From: Streptomyces sp. GKU 895
Lineage (GTDB): Bacteria > Actinomycetota > Actinomycetes > Streptomycetales > Streptomycetaceae
Assembly: GCA_002027195.1 (NCBI GenBank)
Contig: MWJO01000004.1
Coordinates: 104,550 to 168,549 of the forward strand
Reading direction: 5' to 3'
DNA: 64,000 nt
Shown here: piece by piece, positions 24,010 through 32,159 of the stretch
Numbering within the stretch: position 1 is the stretch's first letter
Layout of the letters: each line of letters begins with the position of its first letter
Program-made: the position numbers and the translations under genes
The notes under the pieces: model-generated
Databases searched by the model: none
The model's input: only the letters and a program-made list of their open reading frames with translations
What the model was told of the DNA's origin: nothing

Positions 24010-24879
24010 CTAGATGCTGCGTAGAAAGGATTGAATTTCGAGCATGTCGAAATCGCCGAAATCCCTGGGGTGGATAACGACATGCAGTTTTTTTGCGACT
24101 ACGCGCTCTCGCGAATGTGCAACAAATGAGAGGATAATCATTTTCAGTAGACTCTCGCGACTGAGTGCCGTTACCCGAGCCATTTCGGAGCCAATTACTG
24201 GTATTGCTACCGACTGCAAGTTGCCATGATGGCGTACCGCTTCCCATGTTCTACTGAGGCTTATCCACAAGTCATCGACGCCTGATCGAACTATGTAGTC
24301 GTTACCCATCCTGCCGTAAGCGACACAAAATATTCGCTTACCTGAGAGGTTCAAGGTTGCCACCGTCCCGACCGGATACCGATCAAGCTTGCCACGCGAC
24401 TTCACGTCTCTAGGTTCATGCCTCGCGACTGCCTGATGCTCCAATGCGCGACTAAGGTCAGAGTCGAGATCCTCTAACCTGTTGAGATAGAAGCGTGTTT
24501 GGAATTGCCCTTGCACGCTTTCGGGGGAAATTACTATGCTTTCGGTAGTGTCCGTATCGAAAGTGTCTGTAAAACCAATGACGAGATGAGAGTTCTGCGC
24601 GAGCAAGTCGCCCCTGCTGACCGAAATCTTCACATTCGGGTGAGGGATCACATGATCTGCGTGATCTCCGGGGGCAGCCTTGAGTATTGCGAAGACAGCT
24701 GACGCTACAACTGATGCGATCAGTAGCCACGCGCCGTTGGTAAGAGAACTCGGCCATAAGGCAAACGCGATTTGCAAGCACCCAGACAGGATGCCGAAAA
24801 ATACCAGAGCTTCGGCAATGAAGAGGGAAAGTCCCCTGCGTGTACGGAGGAATCCCAATCGTGATCTTGCTGCAAACAG
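24010..24879 (-). CDS. thsA: Two-helix membrane protein with ThsA-type macro domain, probable Thoeris type II effector
   Basis: About 289 residues. After a basic N terminus come two membrane helices (LFIAEALVFFGILSGCLQIAF, WLLIASVVASAVFAIL). Then comes a macro domain of the ThsA/DUF6430 type: ISVSRGDLL, VIGFTDTFDT, QGQFQTRFY, YPVGTVATLNLSGKRIFCVAY, DDLWISLSRTWEAVR and VAIPVIGSEMARV. In type II Thoeris this domain binds the TIR-made signal and the membrane part is thought to disrupt the membrane. The start is uncertain. CTG 24879 follows GGTGAG at a suitable distance; TTG 24918 or TTG 24858 are alternatives. The frame stays open into the attR side, which is probably not translated. Confidence 0.82.
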   Translation of the reverse strand: MFAARSRLGFLRTRRGLSLFIAEALVFFGILSGCLQIAFALWPSSLTNGAWLLIASVVASAVFAILKAAPGDHADHVIPHPNVKISVSRGDLLAQNSHLVIGFTDTFDTDTTESIVISPESVQGQFQTRFYLNRLEDLDSDLSRALEHQAVARHEPRDVKSRGKLDRYPVGTVATLNLSGKRIFCVAYGRMGNDYIVRSGVDDLWISLSRTWEAVRHHGNLQSVAIPVIGSEMARVTALSRESLLKMIILSFVAHSRERVVAKKLHVVIHPRDFGDFDMLEIQSFLRSI

Positions 24880-25024
24880 GCTGATCTCACCCCTTTGTGT
24901 GTCCCCACCGATCAGCAAAGCGGCTTGGATGATACGGCAACAACACTGCGAAGGGGGCGCCCTTGAGGTAGTGCTGGCCGGGGCTCGTCGCTTGGAAGAT
25001 ATAGGGCCGGTGTCGCCGGGCCGC

Positions 25025-25052
25025 CTGTGGGCCGTCGAAGGGCGGCCCACAG
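25025..25052. terminator. Hairpin at the right end of the element
   Basis: A 10-bp stem (25025-25034 with 25043-25052) with an 8-base loop lies between the defence module and attR. A small 7-bp hairpin (25091-25105) and GTGACGG/GATGACGG repeats follow. These could be terminator or integrase arm sites of attP. Confidence 0.45.
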
Positions 25053-25150
25053 CGACCAACAACGACCAGTGACGGCCGTTCGATCCCAGGTCAGTGCTGC
25101 ACTGATGACGGTCGCGCGAGGTCGCACCTTGCCGCCGTCACTTCCTGCGC

Positions 25151-25228
25151 AACAAGCGCCAGGAGTGGGAGGAGTACCGCTCCGAGGTCACCGCGTTCGA
25201 GCTGCGGAAGAACCTGCCGGTGCTGTAG
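25151..25228 (+). repeat. attR core: duplicated 3' end of glnA2
   Basis: Identical to 7875-7952. To its left, CACTTCCTGCGC still encodes the glnA2 residues FLR with different codons from the resident gene, so the element carries a short captured glnA2 end from another strain. To its right the chromosome resumes 12 bases before the VOC gene stop. Confidence 0.92.
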
Positions 25229-25239
25229 GCGCAGGCCGG

Positions 25240-25674
25240 CTACCCCTCTGCCAGTTGCGCCAGCACCTGGTGGAGGGGTTCCGTGGCCCTGCGGCGGTAC
25301 TCCTGGATCGCCCAGCCGTTTCCGTCCGGGTCCTTGAAGTACATGAACGTGGCGCCGTCCTGGGGGCCGAAGGACTGCGGCTCGGTCACGTCCAGACCGC
25401 GCGCGGTCAGCTCCTCGTACGCCGCCTTCGCGTCCGTCACGCACAGCTGCATGCCGTGGTACGTGCCCGGCTGCGGGGTTCCGGTCGGGACCTGGAGGCC
25501 GTCCACGAGCGCGATCGAACAGCCCGAGCCCGGCGGGGTCAGCTGGACGATCCGGACGCCGGGCATCACCTCGCCGTCGAGGTCCACGTGGAAACCGACC
25601 TTGTCCCGGTAGAACTCCTTGGCCCGGTCCACGTCGGTGACCGGCATGAGGATCACTTCGAGGCTCATGTTCAC
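25240..25674 (-). CDS. VOC superfamily (glyoxalase/bleomycin-resistance-like) protein
   Basis: 144 residues, GTG 25674 with a GGGAG site seven bases upstream. A single compact vicinal-oxygen-chelate domain with paired beta-alpha-beta-beta-beta units: MSLEVILMPVTDVDRAKEFYRDKVGF, then MPGVRIVQLTPPGSG, YHGMQLCVTDAKAAYEEL, and the C-terminal ATFMYFKDPDGNGWAIQEY. The family includes metal-dependent dioxygenases, lyases and drug-binding proteins, and the substrate cannot be told. Before the AICE inserted, glnA2 and this gene would have been convergent neighbours. Confidence 0.85.
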   Translation of the reverse strand: MNMSLEVILMPVTDVDRAKEFYRDKVGFHVDLDGEVMPGVRIVQLTPPGSGCSIALVDGLQVPTGTPQPGTYHGMQLCVTDAKAAYEELTARGLDVTEPQSFGPQDGATFMYFKDPDGNGWAIQEYRRRATEPLHQVLAQLAEG

Positions 25675-25686
25675 GGCAAGGCTCCC

Positions 25687-26211
25687 TCAGATGAATCGCC
25701 ATCGCGTCTGGCTGAACGGCTCCCCCTTACCGAAGCCGAAAACGGTGCGCGGCGCCACCGAAAAGACCAGAGCGCTCCCCCCGCCGTGGTGGAAGCTGCC
25801 GTCCCGCACGTCGAAGTGCCAGAACTCGCCGTACTTCGCCTCCCACGCGGCCGCCAGCGCGCGCAGCCGGCCGTCGTCGGCGACGCGCACCGCCTCGCCC
25901 TCCACGACCAGGTCGTACCCCTTGTCCCAGGTGTTCGTCCCGGTCGTCAGCACCACCTGCGGGTTCGCCGCGAGGTTCAGGGCCTTGCGCTCCTCGGGGC
26001 CGGTGCAGAAGTGCAGGGCGCCCTCCGACCAGACCGCGGGCAGCGGTGTCACATGCGGCCGCCCGTCCGGCCGTACCGTCGAGATCCAGAACAGCTCCGC
26101 CGACTCCAGCAGCGCCGTGGCCCGCGACCAGGGGACGGCCGTGGCGGTCGGGTCGCTGTAGCGCTCGTCCAGCCGGGTATCGGGTTCGTCGTGCGTCATG
26201 TCGTGAGTCAT
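25687..26211 (-). CDS. Pyridoxamine 5'-phosphate oxidase-like FMN-binding protein
   Basis: 174 residues from ATG 26211. It is a split-beta-barrel flavin-binding fold: ALLESAELFWISTVRPDGRPHVTPLPAVWSEGALHFCTG, then the dimer and cofactor region NPQVVLTTGTNTWDKGYDLVVEGEA and a C-terminal RTVFGFGKGEPFSQTRWRF tail. Such proteins reduce F420- or FMN-linked substrates or act as general stress proteins. No catalytic assignment is possible. The gene lies 12 bases upstream of the VOC gene, so both may be co-transcribed. It is divergent from glnE. Confidence 0.8.
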   Translation of the reverse strand: MTHDMTHDEPDTRLDERYSDPTATAVPWSRATALLESAELFWISTVRPDGRPHVTPLPAVWSEGALHFCTGPEERKALNLAANPQVVLTTGTNTWDKGYDLVVEGEAVRVADDGRLRALAAAWEAKYGEFWHFDVRDGSFHHGGGSALVFSVAPRTVFGFGKGEPFSQTRWRFI

Positions 26212-26350
26212 ACAGGGCAGACCCCGTTCCGGCCCGGAACTCATCGGCGCTTCCCGCAGGCTCTGCGGTTAGGCTCGATCGCGGTAGATCACGCACATCC
26301 CGCAGATCACGCGGGTCGCGTACGACCTTGATCCGACGGGAGGGCCGGGG

Positions 26351-29329
26351 ATGACGGCGCCGGGGCGCAGGAGCAGTACGTTCAGCAGGCTGCTCCGGCA
26401 CGGATTCACCGATCCCTCCGCCGCCGAGCGGCTCCTGGACGGGCCGGAGCTGAGCGGCGTACGCAACGACCCGGTGCTGCTGGAGGCCCTCGGGGCCACC
26501 GCCGACCCCGACCTCGCGCTGCACGGCCTCGTCCGGCTTCTGGAGGCGCAGACCGACCGCGAGCTGCTCGACACGGTCATAGCGGCCAAGCCGCTGCGCG
26601 ACCGGCTCCTCGGGGTGCTCGGCGCCTCCGCCGCGCTCGGCGAGCACCTCGCCCGGCATGCCGGGGACTGGCAGGCGCTCGTCATGTACGAGCCGCGCGA
26701 TCTGCACCCCGGCGTGGAGGAGTTCGAACGCGGGCTCGCCGGGGCCGACGACCCGGTCTCCCTGCGCGTCGCCTACCGCCGCTGCCTGCTGTCCATCGCC
26801 GCCCGTGACGTGTGCGGCACCACCGACGTCGCCGAGACCGCCGCCGAGCTCGCCGACCTCGCCACCGCGACCCTGCGCGCCGCCCTCGCGATCGCCCGGG
26901 CCGCCGCCCCCGAGGACGCCGCCCTGTGCCGGCTCGCCGTCATCGCGATGGGCAAGTGCGGGGGCCATGAGCTCAACTACGTCTCCGACGTCGATGTCAT
27001 CTTCGTGGGCGAGGCGGTCGACGGAGCCGACGAGGGCAAGGCCCTGCGCGCCGCCACCAAGCTCGCCTCGCACATGATGCGGGTCTGCTCCGAGACCACC
27101 GTCGAGGGCTCCATCTGGCCCGTCGACGCCAACCTCCGCCCCGAGGGCAGAAACGGTCCGCTGGTCCGCACGCTCTCCTCCCACCTCGCCTACTACCAGC
27201 GGTGGGCCAAGACCTGGGAGTTCCAGGCCCTCCTCAAGGCCCGCCCGGTCGCCGGGGACATCGAGCTCGGCGAGGAGTACATCGCCGCCGTCGAACCCCT
27301 CGTCTGGAAGGCCGCCGAGCGCGAGAACTTCGTCGCCGACGTGCAGAAGATGCGCCGGAGGGTCGTCGAGAACATCCCCGTGGCGGAGATCGAGCGGGAG
27401 CTGAAGCTCGGCCCCGGCGGACTCCGTGACGTCGAATTCGCCGTCCAGCTCCTCCAGTTGGTGCACGGCCGCGCCGATCCCTCGCTGCGCAGCGGCACCA
27501 CCCTCGACGCCCTCCAGGCCCTCGCCGCCGGCGGCTACGTCGGCCGCGACGACGCCGTGCAACTCGACGACGCCTACCGCTTCCTGCGCTCCATGGAACA
27601 CCGCATCCAGCTGTTCCGGCTGCGCCGCACCCACCTCGTCCCCGAGGACGAGGCCGACCTGCGCCGCATCGGCCGCTCCCTCGGCCTGCGCACCGACCCG
27701 GTCGCCGAGCTGAACCGCGAATGGAAGCGGCACAGCAGTGTCGTACGGCGCCTGCACGAGAAGCTCTTCTACCGCCCGCTGCTCGACGCCGCCGCCCAAC
27801 TGGCGCCGGGAGAGGCCAGGTTGAGCCCGGAGGCGGCCCGGGAGCGACTGGTGGCGCTGGGGTACGCCGACCCCGCCTCCGCCCTGCGCCACCTGGAGGC
27901 CCTCGCCTCCGGCGTCACCCGCAAGGCCGCCATCCAGCGCACCCTCCTGCCCGTGCTGCTGGGCTGGTTCGCCGACTCCGCCGACCCGGACGCCGGACTG
28001 CTCAACTTCCGCAAGGTCTCGGACGCGTTGGGCAAGACCCCGTGGTACCTGCGGCTGCTCCGCGACGAGGGCGCCGCCGCGGAGAACCTCGCCCGGGTCC
28101 TGTCCGCCGGCCGCCTCGCCCCCGACCTGCTGATGCGCGCCCCCGAGGCGGTCGCGCTCCTCGGCGACGAGGAAGGGCTCGCGCCCCGCGACCGGGCCTC
28201 GCTGGAACCGGAGGTCCTCGCCGCCGTCAGCCGCGCGGACAGCGCCGAGAAGGCCGTCGCCGCGGCCCGTGGCGTACGCCGCCGCGAGCTGTTCCGCACC
28301 GCCGCCGCCGACATCATCGGCTCCTACGGCACCGAGACCCAGCCTGTCGAGGCCGATCAGGGAGCCCTCGTCGACCGCGTCGGCGGCGCCGTCTCCGACC
28401 TCACCGCGGCGACCCTCGCGGGCACGCTCCGCGCGGTCGTCCGCGCCACCTGGGGCGACACCCTGCCCACCCGGTTCGCCGTCATCGGCATGGGCCGCTT
28501 CGGCGGCCACGAACTCGGCTACGGCTCCGACGCGGACGTCCTCTTCGTCCACGAACCGCGCAACGGCGTCCCCGAGCAGTCGGCTGCCGAGGCCGCGGGC
28601 AAGGTCGTCTCCGAGATGCGCCGCCTGCTGCAGCTCCCGAGCGCCGACCCGCCGCTGCTGATCGACGCCGACCTGCGCCCGGAGGGCAAGTCCGGGCCGC
28701 TGGTACGGACGTTGAAGTCGTACGAGGCGTACTACCGCCGGTGGTCGCTGGTCTGGGAGTCGCAGGCGCTGCTGCGGGCTGAACCCGTCGCCGGGGACGA
28801 GGAGTTGGGACGGCGCTTCATCGAGCTCATCGATCCGCTGCGGTACCCGGCGCAGGGGCTCGGGGAGGACGCCGTACGGGAGATCCGGCGGCTCAAGGCG
28901 CGGATGGAGTCCGAGCGGTTGCCGCGCGGCGCGGACCCGAAGCTGCACACGAAGCTCGGGCCGGGGGGTTTGTCCGACGTCGAATGGACCGTGCAGCTGC
29001 TTCAGTTGCAGCACGGCTGGGCCGAGCCGGGGCTCCGTACGACCCGTACGCGGGAGGCGCTGGCCGCCGCGTGTGCTGCCGGGCTCATCTCGGGTGAGGA
29101 TGCCGAGATCCTGGACGAGGCCTGGGTGTTGGCCACGCGGGTGCGAAATGCCGTGATGCTGGTGCGGGGGCGGGCCGGGGACACGTTTCCCACCGAGCCG
29201 CGCGAACTGGCCGCTGTGGGGCGGTACTTGGGGTACGGGCCCGGGCATGCGGGGGACATGCTGGATGCGTATCGGAGGACCGCGCGGCGGGCTCGGGGTG
29301 TGGTGGAGACGTTGTTCTACGGGGCGTAG
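26351..29329 (+). CDS. glnE: Glutamine synthetase adenylyltransferase/adenylyl-removing enzyme
   Basis: 992 residues, full length for actinobacterial GlnE. It has two tandem nucleotidyltransferase domains, each with its metal-binding signature: GKCGGHELNYVSDVDVIFVG (N-terminal, deadenylylating) and GRFGGHELGYGSDADVLFVH (C-terminal, adenylylating). Each is followed by a helical GlnE/GlnD-like region with DADLRPEGKSGPLVRTLKSY-type motifs. It adjusts the activity of type I glutamine synthetase by reversible AMP attachment in response to nitrogen state. The type I glnA substrate gene is not in this window. The ATG follows a GGGCCGGGG ribosome site. Gene integrity is intact. Confidence 0.97.
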   Translation: MTAPGRRSSTFSRLLRHGFTDPSAAERLLDGPELSGVRNDPVLLEALGATADPDLALHGLVRLLEAQTDRELLDTVIAAKPLRDRLLGVLGASAALGEHLARHAGDWQALVMYEPRDLHPGVEEFERGLAGADDPVSLRVAYRRCLLSIAARDVCGTTDVAETAAELADLATATLRAALAIARAAAPEDAALCRLAVIAMGKCGGHELNYVSDVDVIFVGEAVDGADEGKALRAATKLASHMMRVCSETTVEGSIWPVDANLRPEGRNGPLVRTLSSHLAYYQRWAKTWEFQALLKARPVAGDIELGEEYIAAVEPLVWKAAERENFVADVQKMRRRVVENIPVAEIERELKLGPGGLRDVEFAVQLLQLVHGRADPSLRSGTTLDALQALAAGGYVGRDDAVQLDDAYRFLRSMEHRIQLFRLRRTHLVPEDEADLRRIGRSLGLRTDPVAELNREWKRHSSVVRRLHEKLFYRPLLDAAAQLAPGEARLSPEAARERLVALGYADPASALRHLEALASGVTRKAAIQRTLLPVLLGWFADSADPDAGLLNFRKVSDALGKTPWYLRLLRDEGAAAENLARVLSAGRLAPDLLMRAPEAVALLGDEEGLAPRDRASLEPEVLAAVSRADSAEKAVAAARGVRRRELFRTAAADIIGSYGTETQPVEADQGALVDRVGGAVSDLTAATLAGTLRAVVRATWGDTLPTRFAVIGMGRFGGHELGYGSDADVLFVHEPRNGVPEQSAAEAAGKVVSEMRRLLQLPSADPPLLIDADLRPEGKSGPLVRTLKSYEAYYRRWSLVWESQALLRAEPVAGDEELGRRFIELIDPLRYPAQGLGEDAVREIRRLKARMESERLPRGADPKLHTKLGPGGLSDVEWTVQLLQLQHGWAEPGLRTTRTREALAAACAAGLISGEDAEILDEAWVLATRVRNAVMLVRGRAGDTFPTEPRELAAVGRYLGYGPGHAGDMLDAYRRTARRARGVVETLFYGA

Positions 29330-30236
29330 ACCGTTTTCGGCTTGCGCGCCGTCGTGGTTGCTCGCGCAGTTCCCCGCGCCCCTGTGGGGCGCGCCATTGC
29401 TACGCCGATCAGAACCACTGCCATGCCTGCCAGCACCCTCAGCCCTACCTGCTCGTCGAGCAACAGTGCGCCCAGGCCTACCGACACGACGGGAAGCAAG
29501 TAGCCGACCGTCGCGGCTGTCGTCGGGCCTTCGTCCGCGATCAAGCGGTAGTTGAGGTAGAAGGTGACCCCCGTTCCCAGCACGCCCAGTGCCGTGACCG
29601 CGCCCAGCCCCACCAGGTCCGCGTCCACCGGCCCGGCCACCGGCGCCGACAGCGTCGCCCACCCCGTCGCCATCAGCATCTGCGCCGCCGACATCGCCAT
29701 CGGCGCCCGTTTGTCGGTCAGTTTGCGGGCCATGTACGCGAACGCCACCGCGTAGCTCGCCGCCGCGCCCAGCAGGGCCAGCGCGGCCCAGCTCAGCAGG
29801 CCCGAGCGCTGCCAGGGCGCGAAGATCAGCACCGTACCGGCGAAGCGACGACCAGCCCGGTCAGGCGCAGCGGACGCAGGCCTCGGTCGGTGCCCAGCAG
29901 CACGCCGATCAGGAGCGACCACAGCGGGGTCGTGGCGTTCAGGACGCCCGCGATGCCCGAGTCGAGGTGCTGCTCGCCCACCGCGAACAGGGCGAACGGG
30001 ATCGCGTTGCAGAACAGCGCGGCGATCACCAGATGCCCCCAGGTGGCGCGGGAGCGGGGGAGTCGCTGGCCGGCCGAGCGGGCCAGCACCAGCAGGGTGA
30101 CCGTCCCCAGGGCGCAGCGGACGATGGTGATCTGGGCGGGGGAGAGGCCGTGGTCCAGGGCCAGTTTGATCCAGAGGAACCCGGAGCCCCACAGGAGGGC
30201 CAGGGCGGCGATGCGCAGGGTGGAGGTGGGAGACAT
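29317..30236 (-). CDS. EamA/DMT-family transporter (frameshifted in this sequence)
   Basis: A protein of ~306 residues with ten predicted membrane helices in two EamA repeats. The N-terminal half (IAALALLWGSGFLWIKLALDH, TTPLWSLLIGVLLG) and the C-terminal half (LSWAALALLGAAASYAVAFAY, ALGVLGTGVTFYLNYRLIADE, LPVVSVGLGALLLDEQ) are in different frames. The junction is near 29846, where GTC-GGC-TTC appears as GTC-GC-TTC (one G missing). DMT proteins export amino acids or other metabolites; RhtA-like activity is possible. It is divergently transcribed from the LysR gene, which probably regulates it. The 3' end overlaps the glnE end by 13 bases on the opposite strand. Confidence 0.85.
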
Positions 30237-30307
30237 GGCTCTACGGTCGGGGAGCGGACGCGTGAGGACAAGTGAAGAGTTCTGGATGAGTCGTTAAGCT
30301 GTGCTAC

Positions 30308-31203
30308 ATGCTGGATGTGCGTCGGATGCAGGTGCTGCGGGCCGTGGTGAGCAGCGGGTCGGTGACGGGGGCCGCGGCGGTCCTCGGGTACACGCCGTCG
30401 GCCGTGAGTCAGCAGATCGCCGCGCTGGAGAAGGAGGCCCGGACCGAGCTGCTGGAGCGGGTCGGGCGCGGGGTGCGGCCGACGGCGGCCGGGCTGCTGC
30501 TGACCGAGTACGCCGACACCATCAGCCGCCAGGTCGCCGAGGCGGAGACGGCGCTGGCCGACCTGCTCGAGGGCCGTACCGGGCGGCTGGCGGTGCGGTA
30601 CTTCGCCACCGCGGGTGCCTCACTCGTCGCCCCGGCGGTGGCGCGGCTGCGGGAGGAACACCCCGGGGTGCAGATCGAGCTGAAGCTGATCGACCCCGAG
30701 GACCCGCTGCCGGACGTCCGGGAGGGCCGGGCGGACCTGGCGCTGGTGGTGGGGCCGCGGACCCCCGCCCACGACGGCGTACGGCTGCTGCATCTGCTGG
30801 ACGATCCGTACCTGGCCGTACTGCCGCCGGGCACCGGCTCGCGGACGTTTCCGACCTGGCGCTGTCCGACCTCGCGGCCGAGGCCTGGGTCGGCAGCGAA
30901 TGGCCCGGCCCCTGTCTCGACGCCCAGCTGGCCGCCTGCGAGGCCGCCGGCTTCCGGCCGGGGTTCGTCGTCGAGAGCGAGGACTACGTCACCGCGCAGG
31001 GGTTCGTCGCGGCGGGGATGGGGGTGAGCCTGATCCCGAGACTGGGGCTGGGAGTGGGCGTCCGGCCCGGTGTGGTAGTACGCGAGCTGCGCGGCCCCGA
31101 GCCCTCACGCTCGATCCACGCGGCCGTACGCGAGACCGCGCCACCACAGCCCGCACTGCGGGCGTTCATCACGGCGATGCGGGCTGCCGCCGGGGCTGCT
31201 TGA
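30308..31203 (+). CDS. LysR-family transcriptional regulator (frameshifted in this sequence)
   Basis: About 298 residues. The N-terminal winged HTH (MLDVRRMQVLRAVVSSGSVT...YTPSAVSQQIAALEKEA) and the first part of the effector domain read to about 30831. The rest (LADVSDLALSDLAAEAWVG...VTAQGFVAAGMGVSLIPRL) continues in the -1 frame because a likely GGCCAC reads GGCAC. The corrected protein is a standard LysR regulator with a substrate-binding domain. Divergent from the EamA transporter with a 71-base gap, the classic LTTR arrangement, so it probably controls that gene. Its tail overlaps the PAP2 gene by 35 bases on the opposite strand. Confidence 0.85.
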
Positions 31204-32028
31204 CGGGCGCCGGGACCAGCTGCGGCAGGTGGTACGGCAGTGCTCCGTACCAGAGCCGTGCCACCGTGAAACCGAAGGCCAGGCAGAGCATGCCGCCGAC
31301 CGCGTCCAGCCAGAAGTGGTTGGCGGTGGCGACGATGACGACCAGGGTGGCCGCGGGGTACAGCAGGCCCAGGACCCGCACCCACGGCACCGACGCCAGC
31401 GCGAAGATCGTCAGACCGCACCACAGCGACCAGCCGATGTGCATCGACGCATCGCGGCGTACTGGTTGGACATGCTCTTGAGGTCGCCGGACGCCATCGA
31501 ACCCCAGGTCTGGTGGACCACGACGGTGTCGACGAAGTCGCCGCCGTTCATCAGCCGGGGCGGGGCCAGTGGATACAGGTAGTAACCGACGAGGGCGACG
31601 GCGGTGGTGGCGAACAGGACCGTGCGGGTCGCCGCGTAGCGGCCGGGGTGGTAGCGGAACAGCCACACGAGCACACCCAGCGTCACCACGAAGTGCAGCG
31701 TCGCGTAGTAGTAGTTCATGCCCACGATCAGCCAAGTCACCGAGTTCACGGCGTGGTTGACCGACTCCTCGACCGCGATCCCCAGGTCGTGCTCGACCCG
31801 CCAGATCCAGTCGGCATTGCGCAGCGCCTCGGCCTTCTGCTCCGGGACCGCGTTGCGGATCAGTGAGTACGTCCAGTAACTCACCGCGATCAGCAGGATC
31901 TCGAACCAGAGGCGGGGGCGGCGCGGGGTGCGCAGGCGGCGAAGGAGGCTCCTGCCCGAATCGTCCGAGACAGGGTGCAGAACGGCCTCTTCGCGGCCTT
32001 CCACTGTTGTCACGGTCGAATCACCCAT
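31169..32028 (-). CDS. PAP2-family membrane phosphatase (frameshifted in this sequence)
   Basis: About 286 residues with five to six membrane segments. The PAP2/inositol phosphorylceramide synthase-like domain shows LYPLAPPRLMN and, after restoring one missing C at about 31450, the active-site sequence QYAAMPSMHIGWSLW, followed by ATANHFWLDAVGG with the third conserved His/Asp. The uncorrected frame ends in nonsense directly at this catalytic motif. These enzymes dephosphorylate lipid phosphates or transfer headgroups at the outer membrane face. ATG 32028 is chosen over GTG 32034. No operon partner. Confidence 0.85.
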
Positions 32029-32159
32029 GGACACAGAGTCTGCCAGAAAAGCCCTTGCCCCCAGATCATCCCTCGGGCGGGTTCAGGACGCATGTTCTAC
32101 GGCGGGACGAGGCCCTCGTCTCCTCCCCGCGCAGGGCCCGAAACCCCGTTTTCTCCACC

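Larger units (their letters stand above)
7875..25228. mobile_element. Actinomycete integrative and conjugative element inserted in the 3' end of glnA2
   Basis: A 17,276-bp unit lies between two perfect 78-bp copies of the glnA2 3' end. Gene content is diagnostic of an AICE: tyrosine integrase and xis at the left end, a prim-pol plus primase-helicase replication module (RepPP class), an FtsK/TraB-like translocase that would transfer double-stranded DNA, small spread-type membrane proteins, and a KorSA-like GntR repressor. No relaxase or type IV secretion genes are seen, as expected for this class. Most genes are co-oriented on the minus strand. The accessory cargo is at the right edge (TIR plus macro-domain proteins). 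The target is a protein gene, whereas classic AICEs such as pSAM2 and SLP1 use tRNA genes. Confidence 0.92.

Noticed and set aside
24720..24908. Short frame starting at a GTG with a good ribosome site inside the thsA start region
   Set aside because: It runs out of phase through the first membrane helices of the macro-domain protein and has no features. The in-phase frame encodes recognisable helices.
24880..25062. Upstream extension of the macro-domain protein
   Set aside because: In-frame but enters attR-side inverted repeats and has no protein-like sequence; a later start is more likely.
7875..25228. Prophage instead of AICE
   Set aside because: No capsid, tail, terminase or lysis genes; the FtsK/TraB, prim-pol and KorSA-like genes fit a conjugative element.
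25727..29662. 1,311-codon minus-strand frame opposite glnE
   Set aside because: Antisense shadow of glnE with low-complexity composition; no motif and no ribosome site.
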